A stretch of DNA of 12,059 bases, taken from contig JAZOSS010000072.1 in assembly GCA_045657205.1 (NCBI GenBank), positions 1 through 12,059 of the forward strand. The letters are read 5' to 3'. Position 1 is the first letter of the stretch, and each line of letters starts with the position of its first letter. The position numbers were made by a program, and so were the translations under genes. This stretch comes from RGIG7213 sp045657205 (GTDB lineage Bacteria > Bacillota > Clostridia > Oscillospirales > CAG-272). This document shows positions 6,272 to 12,059 of this stretch, piece after piece. Under the pieces are notes generated by a model that was not told where the DNA came from, ran no database searches, and saw only the letters and a program-made list of their open reading frames with translations.

Positions 6272-6310
6272 GGCTCGGTTCAACTTTCAAAGGTTGAACC
6301 GAACTTTTTT
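6272..6310 (+). terminator. Terminator of the glycosidase gene
   Basis: A perfect 10-bp stem TCGGTTCAAC/GTTGAACCGA (6275-6284, 6293-6302) with loop TTTCAAAG, followed by a T-run, 13 bases after the stop codon. Confidence 0.92.
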
Positions 6311-6318
6311 AATCAAAC

Positions 6319-6349
6319 AAAAAGCTGAAGCTTTCGCTCCAGCTTTTTT
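6319..6349 (-). terminator. Terminator of rplS
   Basis: Read on the minus strand, AAAAAGCTGGAGC, loop GAAA, then GCTTCAGCTTTTT, with one mismatch in the stem. It lies three bases beyond the rplS stop. Together with 6272-6310 it insulates the two convergent genes. Confidence 0.88.
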
Positions 6350-6351
6350 GG

Positions 6352-6696
6352 TTATCTAACCTGTTCCTTTGTTTTTGCTGCCTTACCAACTCTGTCGCGG
6401 AGATAGTAGAGTTTAGCACGTCTTACTTTACCAACTCTTATTGTCTCAACTTTTTCAATTGTGGGAGAGTGGAGGTTGAACGTCTTTTCAACGCCTACAC
6501 CGTAAGCAATTCTTCTTACAGTAAATGTTTCGGAGATACCGCTGTTACGCTTTGCGATAACTGTACCTTCGAAGATCTGAGTTCTTGTTCTTGAACCTTC
6601 AACGATCTTGTTGTGTACACGTACTGTGTCACCGATCTCAACCTTGGGAGCGTCAGCTTTAAGCTGATCTGCAACAAATGCCTTTAACAAATCCAT
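6352..6696 (-). CDS. rplS: 50S ribosomal protein L19
   Basis: A 115-residue basic protein that starts MDLLKAFVADQLK, contains the signature region FEGTVIAKRNSGISETFTVRRI and GVGVEKTFNLHSP, and ends with RRAKLYYLRDRVGKAA. This matches bacterial L19, which sits at the 30S-50S interface of the large subunit. An in-frame extension upstream to 6732 exists but is not the start: GGAGGT lies 8 bases before the ATG at 6696, and 115 residues is the normal family length. It is not next to rpsP-rimM-trmD, the common arrangement; here it stands alone with its own promoter, structured leader and terminator, so it is probably monocistronic and autoregulated. Confidence 0.98.
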   Translation of the reverse strand: MDLLKAFVADQLKADAPKVEIGDTVRVHNKIVEGSRTRTQIFEGTVIAKRNSGISETFTVRRIAYGVGVEKTFNLHSPTIEKVETIRVGKVRRAKLYYLRDRVGKAAKTKEQVR

Positions 6697-6702
6697 TTTT
6701 AT

Positions 6703-6791
6703 GGACCTCCAAAATAAATGATCTCCGCGCATTCACGGCGTAAAGCCGGCGGACTGCCCTGACGGCTTACGGGTAAGGACAACCCATAAAC
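6703..6791 (-). ncRNA. Structured 5' leader of rplS (L19-leader-like)
   Basis: The ~90-nt GC-rich leader between the promoter and ribosome binding site is unlike the AT-rich flanks. Read on the minus strand it folds into GGGT-TGTCCTT-ACCC (6785-6771) and a longer stem GTAAGCCG paired with CGGCTTTAC (6770-6740, one bulge), followed by a GC-rich CGCCG and GCGCGGAG tail near the ribosome binding site. Low-GC Gram-positive bacteria have a known L19 leader RNA that is thought to mediate autoregulation. Assignment to that family rests on position and foldability, not on a covariance-model match. Confidence 0.6.
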
Positions 6792-6797
6792 ATACAA

Positions 6798-6826
6798 ATG
6801 ATATCACATAATAAATATTTTGTCAA
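6798..6826 (-). promoter_or_regulatory. Promoter of rplS
   Basis: On the minus strand: consensus TTGACA (6826-6821), 17-bp spacer, TATCAT (6803-6798). Its -35 box starts only 14 bases after the niaR stop codon. Confidence 0.9.
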
Positions 6827-6840
6827 TAGTTTTTATGATT

Positions 6841-7356
6841 TTATTCCTTTTCGGGGACCGTAAACCCTCTTTTTTCAAGCTCTGCTTGTATTTTGTCAAG
6901 CGTTTCGATTGAATCAGCCTTTACGGTATGGTAATGATAACCGTCGGTTATACTCATAAGCTCTTTGGAATTACCGCTTTCTATTCCTTCAATAAACTGA
7001 CGTATTCCGCGTCTTGAGAATATATTCAGCTGTGCTTCTATTTTGCCGTACACCTTATGCCAGACGTATACGTTGTCCACTGTTGCACCGAGGTCAACTA
7101 TAAGAGAAAGCTCTTCCTCCGTTCTGTCGCTCATATGGCGGACCTTGAATACTCGCTCATACTTCGGAGTTTCTTTTATAACGTATCCGCTGTTAGTTGA
7201 CAGTATATCATATCCTTGTGCTTTGAGAAGGGCGATATCGTGTACTATCATCTGACGTGATATATTAAATTTTTCGGCAAGCGCACTGCCTGAAACGGGG
7301 GTGTTTTCTGAGGTAAGCAGGGAAATGATCGCTTTTCTTCTTTCTTCCGCTTTCAT
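6841..7356 (-). CDS. niaR: Niacin-responsive transcriptional repressor (HTH-3H)
   Basis: A 171-residue protein with an N-terminal HTH_11 winged-helix domain (about residues 4-58, with GSALAEKFNISRQMIVHDI) and a C-terminal 3H domain. H74, E82, H141 and H143 line up in spacing with the metal-binding set of the Thermotoga NiaR structure, and H100 is a further conserved histidine. Family members bind niacin and repress NAD synthesis and niacin uptake genes. It is the last gene of the nadA-nadB-nadC operon, with its ribosome binding site (TAAGGAGG) using the nadC stop codon. ATG at 7356 is preferred over the TTG at 7359 because its spacing to GGAGG is six bases. A probable target is the inverted repeat at 10468-10497. 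No terminator is seen after it. Confidence 0.93.
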   Translation of the reverse strand: MKAEERRKAIISLLTSENTPVSGSALAEKFNISRQMIVHDIALLKAQGYDILSTNSGYVIKETPKYERVFKVRHMSDRTEEELSLIVDLGATVDNVYVWHKVYGKIEAQLNIFSRRGIRQFIEGIESGNSKELMSITDGYHYHTVKADSIETLDKIQAELEKRGFTVPEKE

Positions 7357-7367
7357 CAAGTCCCTCC

Positions 7368-8219
7368 TTATATCGCGTGGAGGTTTTTAAGCGAGAGATC
7401 AAGTATGGGGGAGGAGTGTGTCAAAGCACCGCTTGAAATATAGTCGACGCCGATGTCTGTAAGACGCTTGATGTTTTCTTTCGTGACGTTTCCGCTGCAC
7501 TCCGTTTCTGCTTTTCCTTTTGCAAGAGCAACTGCCGTTTTCATATCTTCGGGTGACATATTATCAAGCATTATGATGTCTGCTCCCGCTTCAAGAGCTT
7601 CGCGGAACATATCGAGATTTTCAACCTCAACCTCTATTTTTCTTACGAACGGTGCGTATTCTTTAGCCATTTGTACAGCCTTCGTAACGCTTCCTGCGGC
7701 ACCTATATGGTTATCCTTCAAAAGTATACCGTCGCTCAAATTATATCTGTGGTTGTTGCCGCCTCCGACCTTTACAGCGTACTTTTCAAATACACGCATA
7801 TTGGGAGTTGTTTTTCTTGTGTCGAGAAGCTTTGTTTTCGTTCCTTCAAGCAAAGATGCAACCTGCTTTGTGTACGTTGCAACTCCGCACATACGCTGAA
7901 GATAGTTCAAAGCCGTTCTTTCGCCTGAAAGCAAAACGCGTATATCTCCTCTTACAACGCCTATTTTGTCTTTGTTTTTTATTGCATCGCCATCTTTGAA
8001 ATAAAATTCAAATTCCGTTTTGGGATCAAGCAACTCAAAAACACGCTTGAATACTCCAAGTCCTGCAAGGATACCGTCCTGCTTGCATATAAGCTCGACT
8101 TCGCCTTTCTGATATTCACGCATAACAGAGTTTGTTGAAATGTCCTCGCTCGTTATATCCTCTTTCAATGCACTTAAAATAAGACCGTCGGCGTTAAGCA
8201 TCATAGTTATTTCATTCAT
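7368..8219 (-). CDS. nadC: Nicotinate-nucleotide pyrophosphorylase (quinolinate phosphoribosyltransferase)
   Basis: A 283-residue cytoplasmic enzyme that converts quinolinate and PRPP to nicotinate mononucleotide, CO2 and pyrophosphate. Active-site segments are all present: EDITSEDIS (20-28), ERTALNYLQRMCGVAT (100-115), DTRKTTP (133-139), HRYNLSDGILLKDNHI (157-172; K168), EVEVE, MLDNM, ECSGNV and SGALTHS. Length matches the family. The start overlaps the nadB stop by 8 bases, a sign of translational coupling, with a GGAG upstream. The stop is 11 bases before the niaR start. No missing key residue. Confidence 0.97.
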   Translation of the reverse strand: MNEITMMLNADGLILSALKEDITSEDISTNSVMREYQKGEVELICKQDGILAGLGVFKRVFELLDPKTEFEFYFKDGDAIKNKDKIGVVRGDIRVLLSGERTALNYLQRMCGVATYTKQVASLLEGTKTKLLDTRKTTPNMRVFEKYAVKVGGGNNHRYNLSDGILLKDNHIGAAGSVTKAVQMAKEYAPFVRKIEVEVENLDMFREALEAGADIIMLDNMSPEDMKTAVALAKGKAETECSGNVTKENIKRLTDIGVDYISSGALTHSSPILDLSLKNLHAI

Positions 8220-9489
8220 GACTGTTTTTCTCCGTTTCTATTGCTTGAAGCACAATTTCTTTGTATTTTTCATCACAGTTTTCGTAGATCGAAAAGTCGT
8301 GCGTAATGCTATCGGGCACGGTTATTTTTGAATACGTTTGCATTATGTTGTGCGCGGCACGCTTTGCAAACACAAGACTTTCCAAAAGAGAATTACTTGC
8401 AAGGCGGTTCTTGCCGTGAACTCCGTTGCAGGCAGTTTCACCCGATGCGTAAAGTCTGTCCATCGACGTTTTGCTGTATCTGTCAACGTCGATACCGCCC
8501 ATAAAGTAATGCTGTGCGGGAACGACAGGTATTGGTTCTTTCGTTGCGTCGTAGCCTTCTTCAAGACATTTTGCATAAATGTTCGGGAAATGAGTTTTTA
8601 TTTCCTCTTCGGAAATCGGTGCAAATGAAAGCCACACATGTTTTTCTCCCGTCTTTTTCATTTCCTCAAATATGGCGTTTGCAACGACATCACGCGGTAA
8701 AAGCTCGTTTATAAATCTTTCACCGTATTTGTTTAAAAGAATAGCCCCTTCGCCTCTTACGGACTCGGATATGAGAAAATCACGTCCGCGTCTTGTTTCT
8801 GTATATAAGGTCGTAGGATGTATCTGTATGTAATCAATATTTTTTAATTTTACACCATGCTTGATGGATATTGCAAGGGCATCGCCCGTAAGGTGCGGAA
8901 AGTTTGTGGAATGGGTGTAAAGTCCGCCGATACCGCCCGTGGCAAGCATCGTATAATCTGCATAAACGGGGGTGTATTGTCCGTTTTCGTCACGGTAGAT
9001 AAGACCGATACATTCACCGTCGTTTTCGATTATATCGACCATCGTGCAAAATTCTTTTATTGTCACGTTGCCGAGCTTTCTCACCGCTTTAAGGAGATTT
9101 GACGTTATCTCTTTACCCGTTTCGTCCTCGTGGAAAAGTATTCTGTTGTGTGTGTGTGCGCCTTCCTTCGTGTAGACGAACTCGCCGTTTTCCTTTTCAA
9201 AATCCACGCCGTAGCCGACGAGGTCGTTTATGACTTCGCGAGAGGAACGGATCATTATATCGACGGATTCTTTGCGGTTTTCGTAGTGACCTGCGCGCAT
9301 CGTATCTTCAAAAAACGAGTCGTAGTCCTCGTCGTTTTTCAGTACGCATATCCCGCCCTGAGCAAGAAATGAGTCGCTTTTTTCAGCTTCGTCTTTCGTT
9401 ATTATAAGTATTTGCTTGTCTTTCGGAAGATTGAGAGCGCAATACAGTCCGCTTACACCGCAGCCTGCTATAACAATATCGGTTTTCAT
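8212..9489 (-). CDS. nadB: L-aspartate oxidase
   Basis: A 425-residue FAD flavoenzyme oxidising L-aspartate to iminoaspartate, the first step of de novo NAD synthesis. The FAD Rossmann motif GCGVSG is at residues 9-14, followed by SFLAQGGI (40-47). E109, H224 (in QIHPTTL), R266 (in LLPRDV) and H327 (in QHYFMGG) occupy positions equivalent to E. coli E121, H244, R290 and H351. The C-terminal FAD segment ASGETACNGVHGKNRLASNSLLE is intact. It lacks the long C-terminal helical extension of the ~540-residue E. coli protein, as do shorter clostridial versions, so this is not read as truncation. It lies 14 bases after nadA, with a modest AAGGG ribosome binding site. Confidence 0.96.
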   Translation of the reverse strand: MKTDIVIAGCGVSGLYCALNLPKDKQILIITKDEAEKSDSFLAQGGICVLKNDEDYDSFFEDTMRAGHYENRKESVDIMIRSSREVINDLVGYGVDFEKENGEFVYTKEGAHTHNRILFHEDETGKEITSNLLKAVRKLGNVTIKEFCTMVDIIENDGECIGLIYRDENGQYTPVYADYTMLATGGIGGLYTHSTNFPHLTGDALAISIKHGVKLKNIDYIQIHPTTLYTETRRGRDFLISESVRGEGAILLNKYGERFINELLPRDVVANAIFEEMKKTGEKHVWLSFAPISEEEIKTHFPNIYAKCLEEGYDATKEPIPVVPAQHYFMGGIDVDRYSKTSMDRLYASGETACNGVHGKNRLASNSLLESLVFAKRAAHNIMQTYSKITVPDSITHDFSIYENCDEKYKEIVLQAIETEKNSHE

Positions 9490-9503
9490 TGTTGTATCCC
9501 TTC

Positions 9504-10415
9504 TTATTTGGCACTTTGAAGCATTCTCGTAAGCGGAAGAAGTGCGGCATCACGCTTATTGCTGTCTGTTTTTATTTCGTTTTCTCCCGTTTTCAAAACG
9601 TGCAAAACTTTTTCAAGTGTGTTGAGCTTCATATCCGGACATTTGAAATCATCTTTTGGGAAGTAGAATTTTTTGTCGGGATTCGTTACGTACAAAGGAT
9701 AGGAAACACCGTCCTCCGTGCATATTATAAATTCGCTGTTTTCGCTTTTTTCAGCATACGAAAGAATATCGGACGTACTGCCTATGTAATCCGAAAGGGC
9801 AAGAATTTCTTCTTCACATTCGGGATGTGAAAGCACGAGTGCTTTCGGGTGAGCTTTCATTTCATTCAAGAGCGATTCTTTTTTCAAAGCCGCGTGTATC
9901 GGACAGTAACCGTCGTTAAGTATTATATTTTTTTCGGGAACCTGCTTTGCAACGAAAGCACCGAGGTTTTTATCGGGTATGAAAAAGATGTTTTTCTGCT
10001 TCAGACCGCGGACTATCTTCACGGCATTTGACGAAGTTACGCAAATGTCGCTGTGGCATTTAAGCTCTGCTGTCGAATTGATGTAGCATACGACGGCAAG
10101 ATCGTCGTATTTCTTTCTCATTTCCTCAATTTTTTCAACGGATGCCATGTGTGCCATAGGGCAGTCGGCAGTCGTATCGGGCACAAGCACCGTTTTGTCC
10201 GGGTTTATTATCTTTACGCTTTCCGCCATAAAGCCGACACCGCAGAAAACAACAAGCTTTTCGCTTATTTTTTCGGCAACCTTTGCAAGATAGAAGGAGT
10301 CTCCCACGTAGTCTGCTATTGCCTGTATTTCATCGGGGGTGTAATAATGCGCTAAAATTACAGCGTCTTTTTCTTTTTTAAGCTTTATTATTTCGTCTGT
10401 AATACCGTTTGACAT
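9504..10415 (-). CDS. nadA: Quinolinate synthase
   Basis: A 303-residue [4Fe-4S] enzyme that condenses iminoaspartate with dihydroxyacetone phosphate to quinolinate. The triplicated fold is visible from AVILAHYY and FCGVGFMAES near the N-terminus, CVTSSNAV in the middle and FKCPDMKLNTLEK near the C-terminus. Cluster cysteines by spacing are C85 (ADCPMA), C171 (GYCPIH) and C259 (FKCPDM), 86 and 88 residues apart as expected. The ATG at 10415 is chosen because it gives the usual start just before the first strand; an upstream in-frame TTG at 10433 has no ribosome binding site. First gene of the operon, with a short leader and a strong promoter under a probable NiaR operator. Confidence 0.96.
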   Translation of the reverse strand: MSNGITDEIIKLKKEKDAVILAHYYTPDEIQAIADYVGDSFYLAKVAEKISEKLVVFCGVGFMAESVKIINPDKTVLVPDTTADCPMAHMASVEKIEEMRKKYDDLAVVCYINSTAELKCHSDICVTSSNAVKIVRGLKQKNIFFIPDKNLGAFVAKQVPEKNIILNDGYCPIHAALKKESLLNEMKAHPKALVLSHPECEEEILALSDYIGSTSDILSYAEKSENSEFIICTEDGVSYPLYVTNPDKKFYFPKDDFKCPDMKLNTLEKVLHVLKTGENEIKTDSNKRDAALLPLTRMLQSAK

Positions 10416-10454
10416 ATAATTTTTCCGTTTCAAAATAATAATTTAATTGAAATA

Positions 10455-10483
10455 ATTGTATCACAATATTTTACAGCTGTCAA
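10455..10483 (-). promoter_or_regulatory. Promoter of the nadA-nadB-nadC-niaR operon
   Basis: On the minus strand: consensus TTGACA (10483-10478), 17-bp spacer, TACAAT (10460-10455), about 40 bases before the nadA start. A near-consensus promoter needs repression, consistent with the operator lying over its -35 box. Confidence 0.9.
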
Positions 10484-10497
10484 GTCATCTGTAAAAT
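10468..10497. promoter_or_regulatory. Probable NiaR operator (30-bp inverted repeat)
   Basis: ATTTTACAG (10468-10476) and CTGTAAAAT (10489-10497) are perfect 9-bp arms. Further inside, the half-sites share TTTTACAG-n-TG-n-C, so 11 of 14 positions are symmetric about the centre at 10482/10483. The repeat covers the -35 box of the nad promoter. NiaR proteins of Firmicutes bind inverted repeats at nad operons, and niaR is in this operon, so autoregulated repression is the simplest reading. Confidence 0.75.
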
Positions 10498-10543
10498 ATA
10501 GGCGTAAAGTCTACAAAAAAATAATTTTTTTTAATGAAAACAC

Positions 10544-10571
10544 TTGATTTTTCGAAAAAAAAGAATATAAT
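10544..10571 (+). promoter_or_regulatory. Promoter of the ion-transporter-like gene
   Basis: TTGATT (10544-10549), 16-bp spacer, TATAAT (10566-10571), with an A/T-rich stretch upstream at 10515-10535. It begins 47 bases from the edge of the nad operator, so it is not occluded by it. Confidence 0.75.
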
Positions 10572-10605
10572 AATGCGGAATGCTATGTAAATAAGAGGTA
10601 ATATT

Positions 10606-11781
10606 TTGAATACACATCAACACTATAAACGGACTTTACATATTCCTTTTTTTAAAGGACACAGTGCAGTTTTAAAACATCTGACCGCCTTTGCCAAAGA
10701 AAGAGCAGTTCTGATGATAGCCGCGTGCGCTGCAGTATTTTCCTGCCTGCTTGTCAAGCCCGATAAAGAATATCTCACCTATTTTGATTTTAAGACATTG
10801 ACGTGTCTGTTTGCGGTTTTGGCAGTCGTTATGGCACTTCGCAGTATAGGGTTTTTCACCTACGCATCACGAAAGCTCGTGACGGTGGCGAAAAGTGCAA
10901 AAAGTGCCGTGCTTTGTTTGGTTTATATAACCTTTATCGGATCTATGCTTATTGCAAACGATATGGCTCTTATCACGTTTTTGCCGCTCGGATATGAGGT
11001 TTTGACGAAGACGGGAAAAACGAAATATATGGCTTTTACCTTCATAATGCAGAATATTGCCGCAAACCTCGGCGGTATGCTGACACCGTTCGGAAACCCC
11101 CAGAACCTTTACCTTTATTCCTATTTCAATATTCCGACAGGACAGTTTACAGCTGTTATGCTTCCGCCGTTTTTGTTTGCGATAGCGCTTATTACGGTTT
11201 GTTGCCTTATATTTGTGAAAAACGAAAAGTTGACGGTGTCGGATGAAACGTCAGCTCCTCTTCCGAAAAAACAGTGTGCTGTATACCTTTTGCTGTTTTT
11301 GCTGTCGATCGTAATAGTGTTCAGAGTTATCCATTATCTTATAGGTCTTGCGGTGATCGTCGTGGCGTTGATGTTTATGAACCGTACTGCGCTTAAACGC
11401 GTTGACTATTCGCTTTTGCTTACGTTTGTGATGTTTTTCATTTTCTCGGGCAATATGTCACGACTTACTTCACTTCAAAACGTGATATCGCCTCTGCTTG
11501 AAAAGAACGCACTTATCTGCTCGGCACTTTCGTGCCAGGTCATTTCAAATGTTCCGTCAGCTATCCTCTTGTCAAAGTTTACGGATAACTGGCAACAGCT
11601 TCTCGTCGGTGTCAATATAGGCGGTGCAGGAACGCTTATTGCATCACTGGCATCCCTTATAACGTACAGGGAATATGTAAAAGCAGATCCTGCGGGTAAG
11701 AAAAAATATATAGTAATGTTCTCGCTTTTCAATTTTGCATTTCTTGCACTTATGATGGTGTTCTGTCTTTTGATAGGTTGA
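10606..11781 (+). CDS. Ion-transporter superfamily (ArsB/NhaD/SLC13-like) membrane protein
   Basis: A 391-residue integral membrane protein with about ten hydrophobic segments. Two family-type re-entrant motifs occur in the two halves: GNPQN (residues 163-167) after NLGGMLTPF, and SNVPSA (314-319). This pseudo-symmetric pair, each in a hairpin that binds ion and substrate, is characteristic of the ion transporter superfamily that includes ArsB, NhaD, CitMHS and the DASS/SLC13 anion carriers. Substrate cannot be told; a carboxylate or inorganic anion is plausible. The start is TTG, supported by AGAGGT with seven bases of spacing and no better ATG nearby. It is divergent from the nad operon and has its own promoter. 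A strong hairpin follows at 11806-11839. Confidence 0.85.
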   Translation: MNTHQHYKRTLHIPFFKGHSAVLKHLTAFAKERAVLMIAACAAVFSCLLVKPDKEYLTYFDFKTLTCLFAVLAVVMALRSIGFFTYASRKLVTVAKSAKSAVLCLVYITFIGSMLIANDMALITFLPLGYEVLTKTGKTKYMAFTFIMQNIAANLGGMLTPFGNPQNLYLYSYFNIPTGQFTAVMLPPFLFAIALITVCCLIFVKNEKLTVSDETSAPLPKKQCAVYLLLFLLSIVIVFRVIHYLIGLAVIVVALMFMNRTALKRVDYSLLLTFVMFFIFSGNMSRLTSLQNVISPLLEKNALICSALSCQVISNVPSAILLSKFTDNWQQLLVGVNIGGAGTLIASLASLITYREYVKADPAGKKKYIVMFSLFNFAFLALMMVFCLLIG

Positions 11782-11805
11782 AGTAACTGATTTAAAAATA
11801 CAGAC

Positions 11806-11839
11806 GATCTCCCTGTGCCATTTTCGGCGCGGGGAGATC
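11806..11839 (+). terminator. Strong hairpin after the transporter gene, weak U-tract
   Basis: GATCTCCC pairs with GGGAGATC and the stem continues TGTGCC/GGCGCG (two G-U pairs) to 14 bp around a 6-base loop. It is followed by AAATTATAAA rather than a T-run, so it may work as a transcript-end stabiliser or a non-canonical terminator. Confidence 0.55.
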
Positions 11840-11885
11840 AAATTATAAAAAAATTGTAAAAAGATAAAAAAATTCAAAAAACATC

Positions 11886-11914
11886 TTGCAAAATATTAAA
11901 TTGTGTGATATGAT
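11886..11914 (+). promoter_or_regulatory. Promoter of tRNA-Leu
   Basis: TTGCAA (11886-11891), 17-bp spacer, TATGAT (11909-11914), ending 11 bases before the mature tRNA 5' end. Confidence 0.8.
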
Positions 11915-11925
11915 AACAAAGGTGC

Positions 11926-12012
11926 GCCGGTGTGATGGAATTGGCAGACGTGCTGGACTCAAAATCCAGTGGTAGCGATACCGTGCGGGTTCGACCCCCG
12001 CCACCGGCACCA
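11926..12012 (+). tRNA. tRNA-Leu(CAA)
   Basis: Complete class II tRNA with encoded CCA. The acceptor stem pairs GCCGGTG (11926-11932) with CACCGGC (12002-12008); A12009 is the discriminator and CCA is at 12010-12012. The D region has the leucine-type GATGGAATTGGCAGAC. The anticodon loop CTCAAAA (11958-11964) is closed by CTGGA/TCCAG, giving anticodon CAA (11960-11962) for UUG codons. A long variable arm and GGTTCGACC T loop complete the molecule. Confidence 0.97.
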
Positions 12013-12057
12013 CGAAAAATCCCTCTTTTGTCTACCTGACAAAAGAGGGATTTTTCG
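12013..12057 (+). terminator. Rho-independent terminator of tRNA-Leu
   Basis: A perfect 20-bp stem pairs 12013-12032 with 12038-12057 around TACCT, with an A-run and T-run at the base. It begins directly after the tRNA CCA. Its tip (GTC-TACC..-GAC) matches that of the tRNA-Ser terminator. Confidence 0.95.
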
Positions 12058-12059
12058 AA

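Noticed and set aside
6697..6732. N-terminal extension of rplS to an upstream start at 6732
   Set aside because: The extension runs through the ribosome binding site and leader hairpins; the start at 6696 gives the normal L19 N-terminus and has ideal spacing to GGAGGT.
8212..9489. nadB as a truncated pseudogene because it is ~110 residues shorter than E. coli NadB
   Set aside because: FAD and active-site residues are all present, the stop is coupled to nadC, and short NadB proteins lacking the C-terminal helical domain are known in Clostridia.
10416..10433. Upstream TTG start of nadA at 10433
   Set aside because: There is no ribosome binding site before it, and the ATG at 10415 gives a typical NadA N-terminus.
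10416..10460. NAD+ riboswitch (nadA motif) in the operon leader
   Set aside because: The leader is only about 40 AT-rich bases with no stable hairpin, far too short and simple, and a protein repressor with an operator explains regulation.

Overview
The window looks like a chromosomal piece from a low-to-moderate GC member of the Clostridia, probably a gut Oscillospiraceae/Ruminococcaceae relative. Reasons: sigma-A type promoters with 17-bp spacers, GGAGG ribosome binding sites, some TTG starts, a nadA-nadB-nadC-niaR operon of the Firmicute type, an rplS gene with its own leader, and Gram-positive style lipoproteins. This placement is an inference from gene content, not a database match.

Layout. 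(1) 75-205: tRNA-Ser(UGA) and its terminator. (2) 196-1569: two small unrelated genes (a DUF2695 protein and a P-loop nucleotide-kinase-like protein), each preceded by a copy of the same ~250-bp module. The module is a chain of about eight very short hairpins joined by ACTTCAC/GTGAAG linkers and ends in a promoter. It is the least explained part of the window. (3) 1657-6261: a carbohydrate-active cluster made of a cytoplasmic polysaccharide-deacetylase-like protein, a convergent AraC-type regulator, and a divergent 927-residue lipoprotein with a DUF1680/GH127-type catalytic domain and a C-terminal CBM6/35-like module. (4) 6352-6826 (minus): rplS with a strong promoter and a structured leader. 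(5) 6841-10497 (minus): nadA, nadB, nadC and niaR, the complete two-enzyme aspartate-to-quinolinate route plus quinolinate phosphoribosyltransferase and the niacin-responsive repressor. A 30-bp inverted repeat over the operon's -35 box is a likely NiaR operator. (6) 10606-11781: a divergent ion-transporter-superfamily (ArsB/NhaD/SLC13-like) membrane protein of unknown substrate. (7) 11926-12057: tRNA-Leu(CAA) with promoter and perfect terminator hairpin.

How the parts work together. The nad operon is a self-contained, probably autoregulated NAD biosynthesis unit: NadB oxidises aspartate to iminoaspartate, NadA condenses it with dihydroxyacetone phosphate to quinolinate, NadC makes nicotinate mononucleotide, and NiaR shuts the operon off when niacin is available. 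The AraC regulator and the surface glycosidase probably form a sugar-inducible pair for arabinose-containing or related plant glycans. The two hairpin-chain modules appear to act as terminator-to-promoter spacers that deliver separate promoters to unrelated accessory genes. Whether they are an RNA element, a recombination substrate or a repeat family is open.
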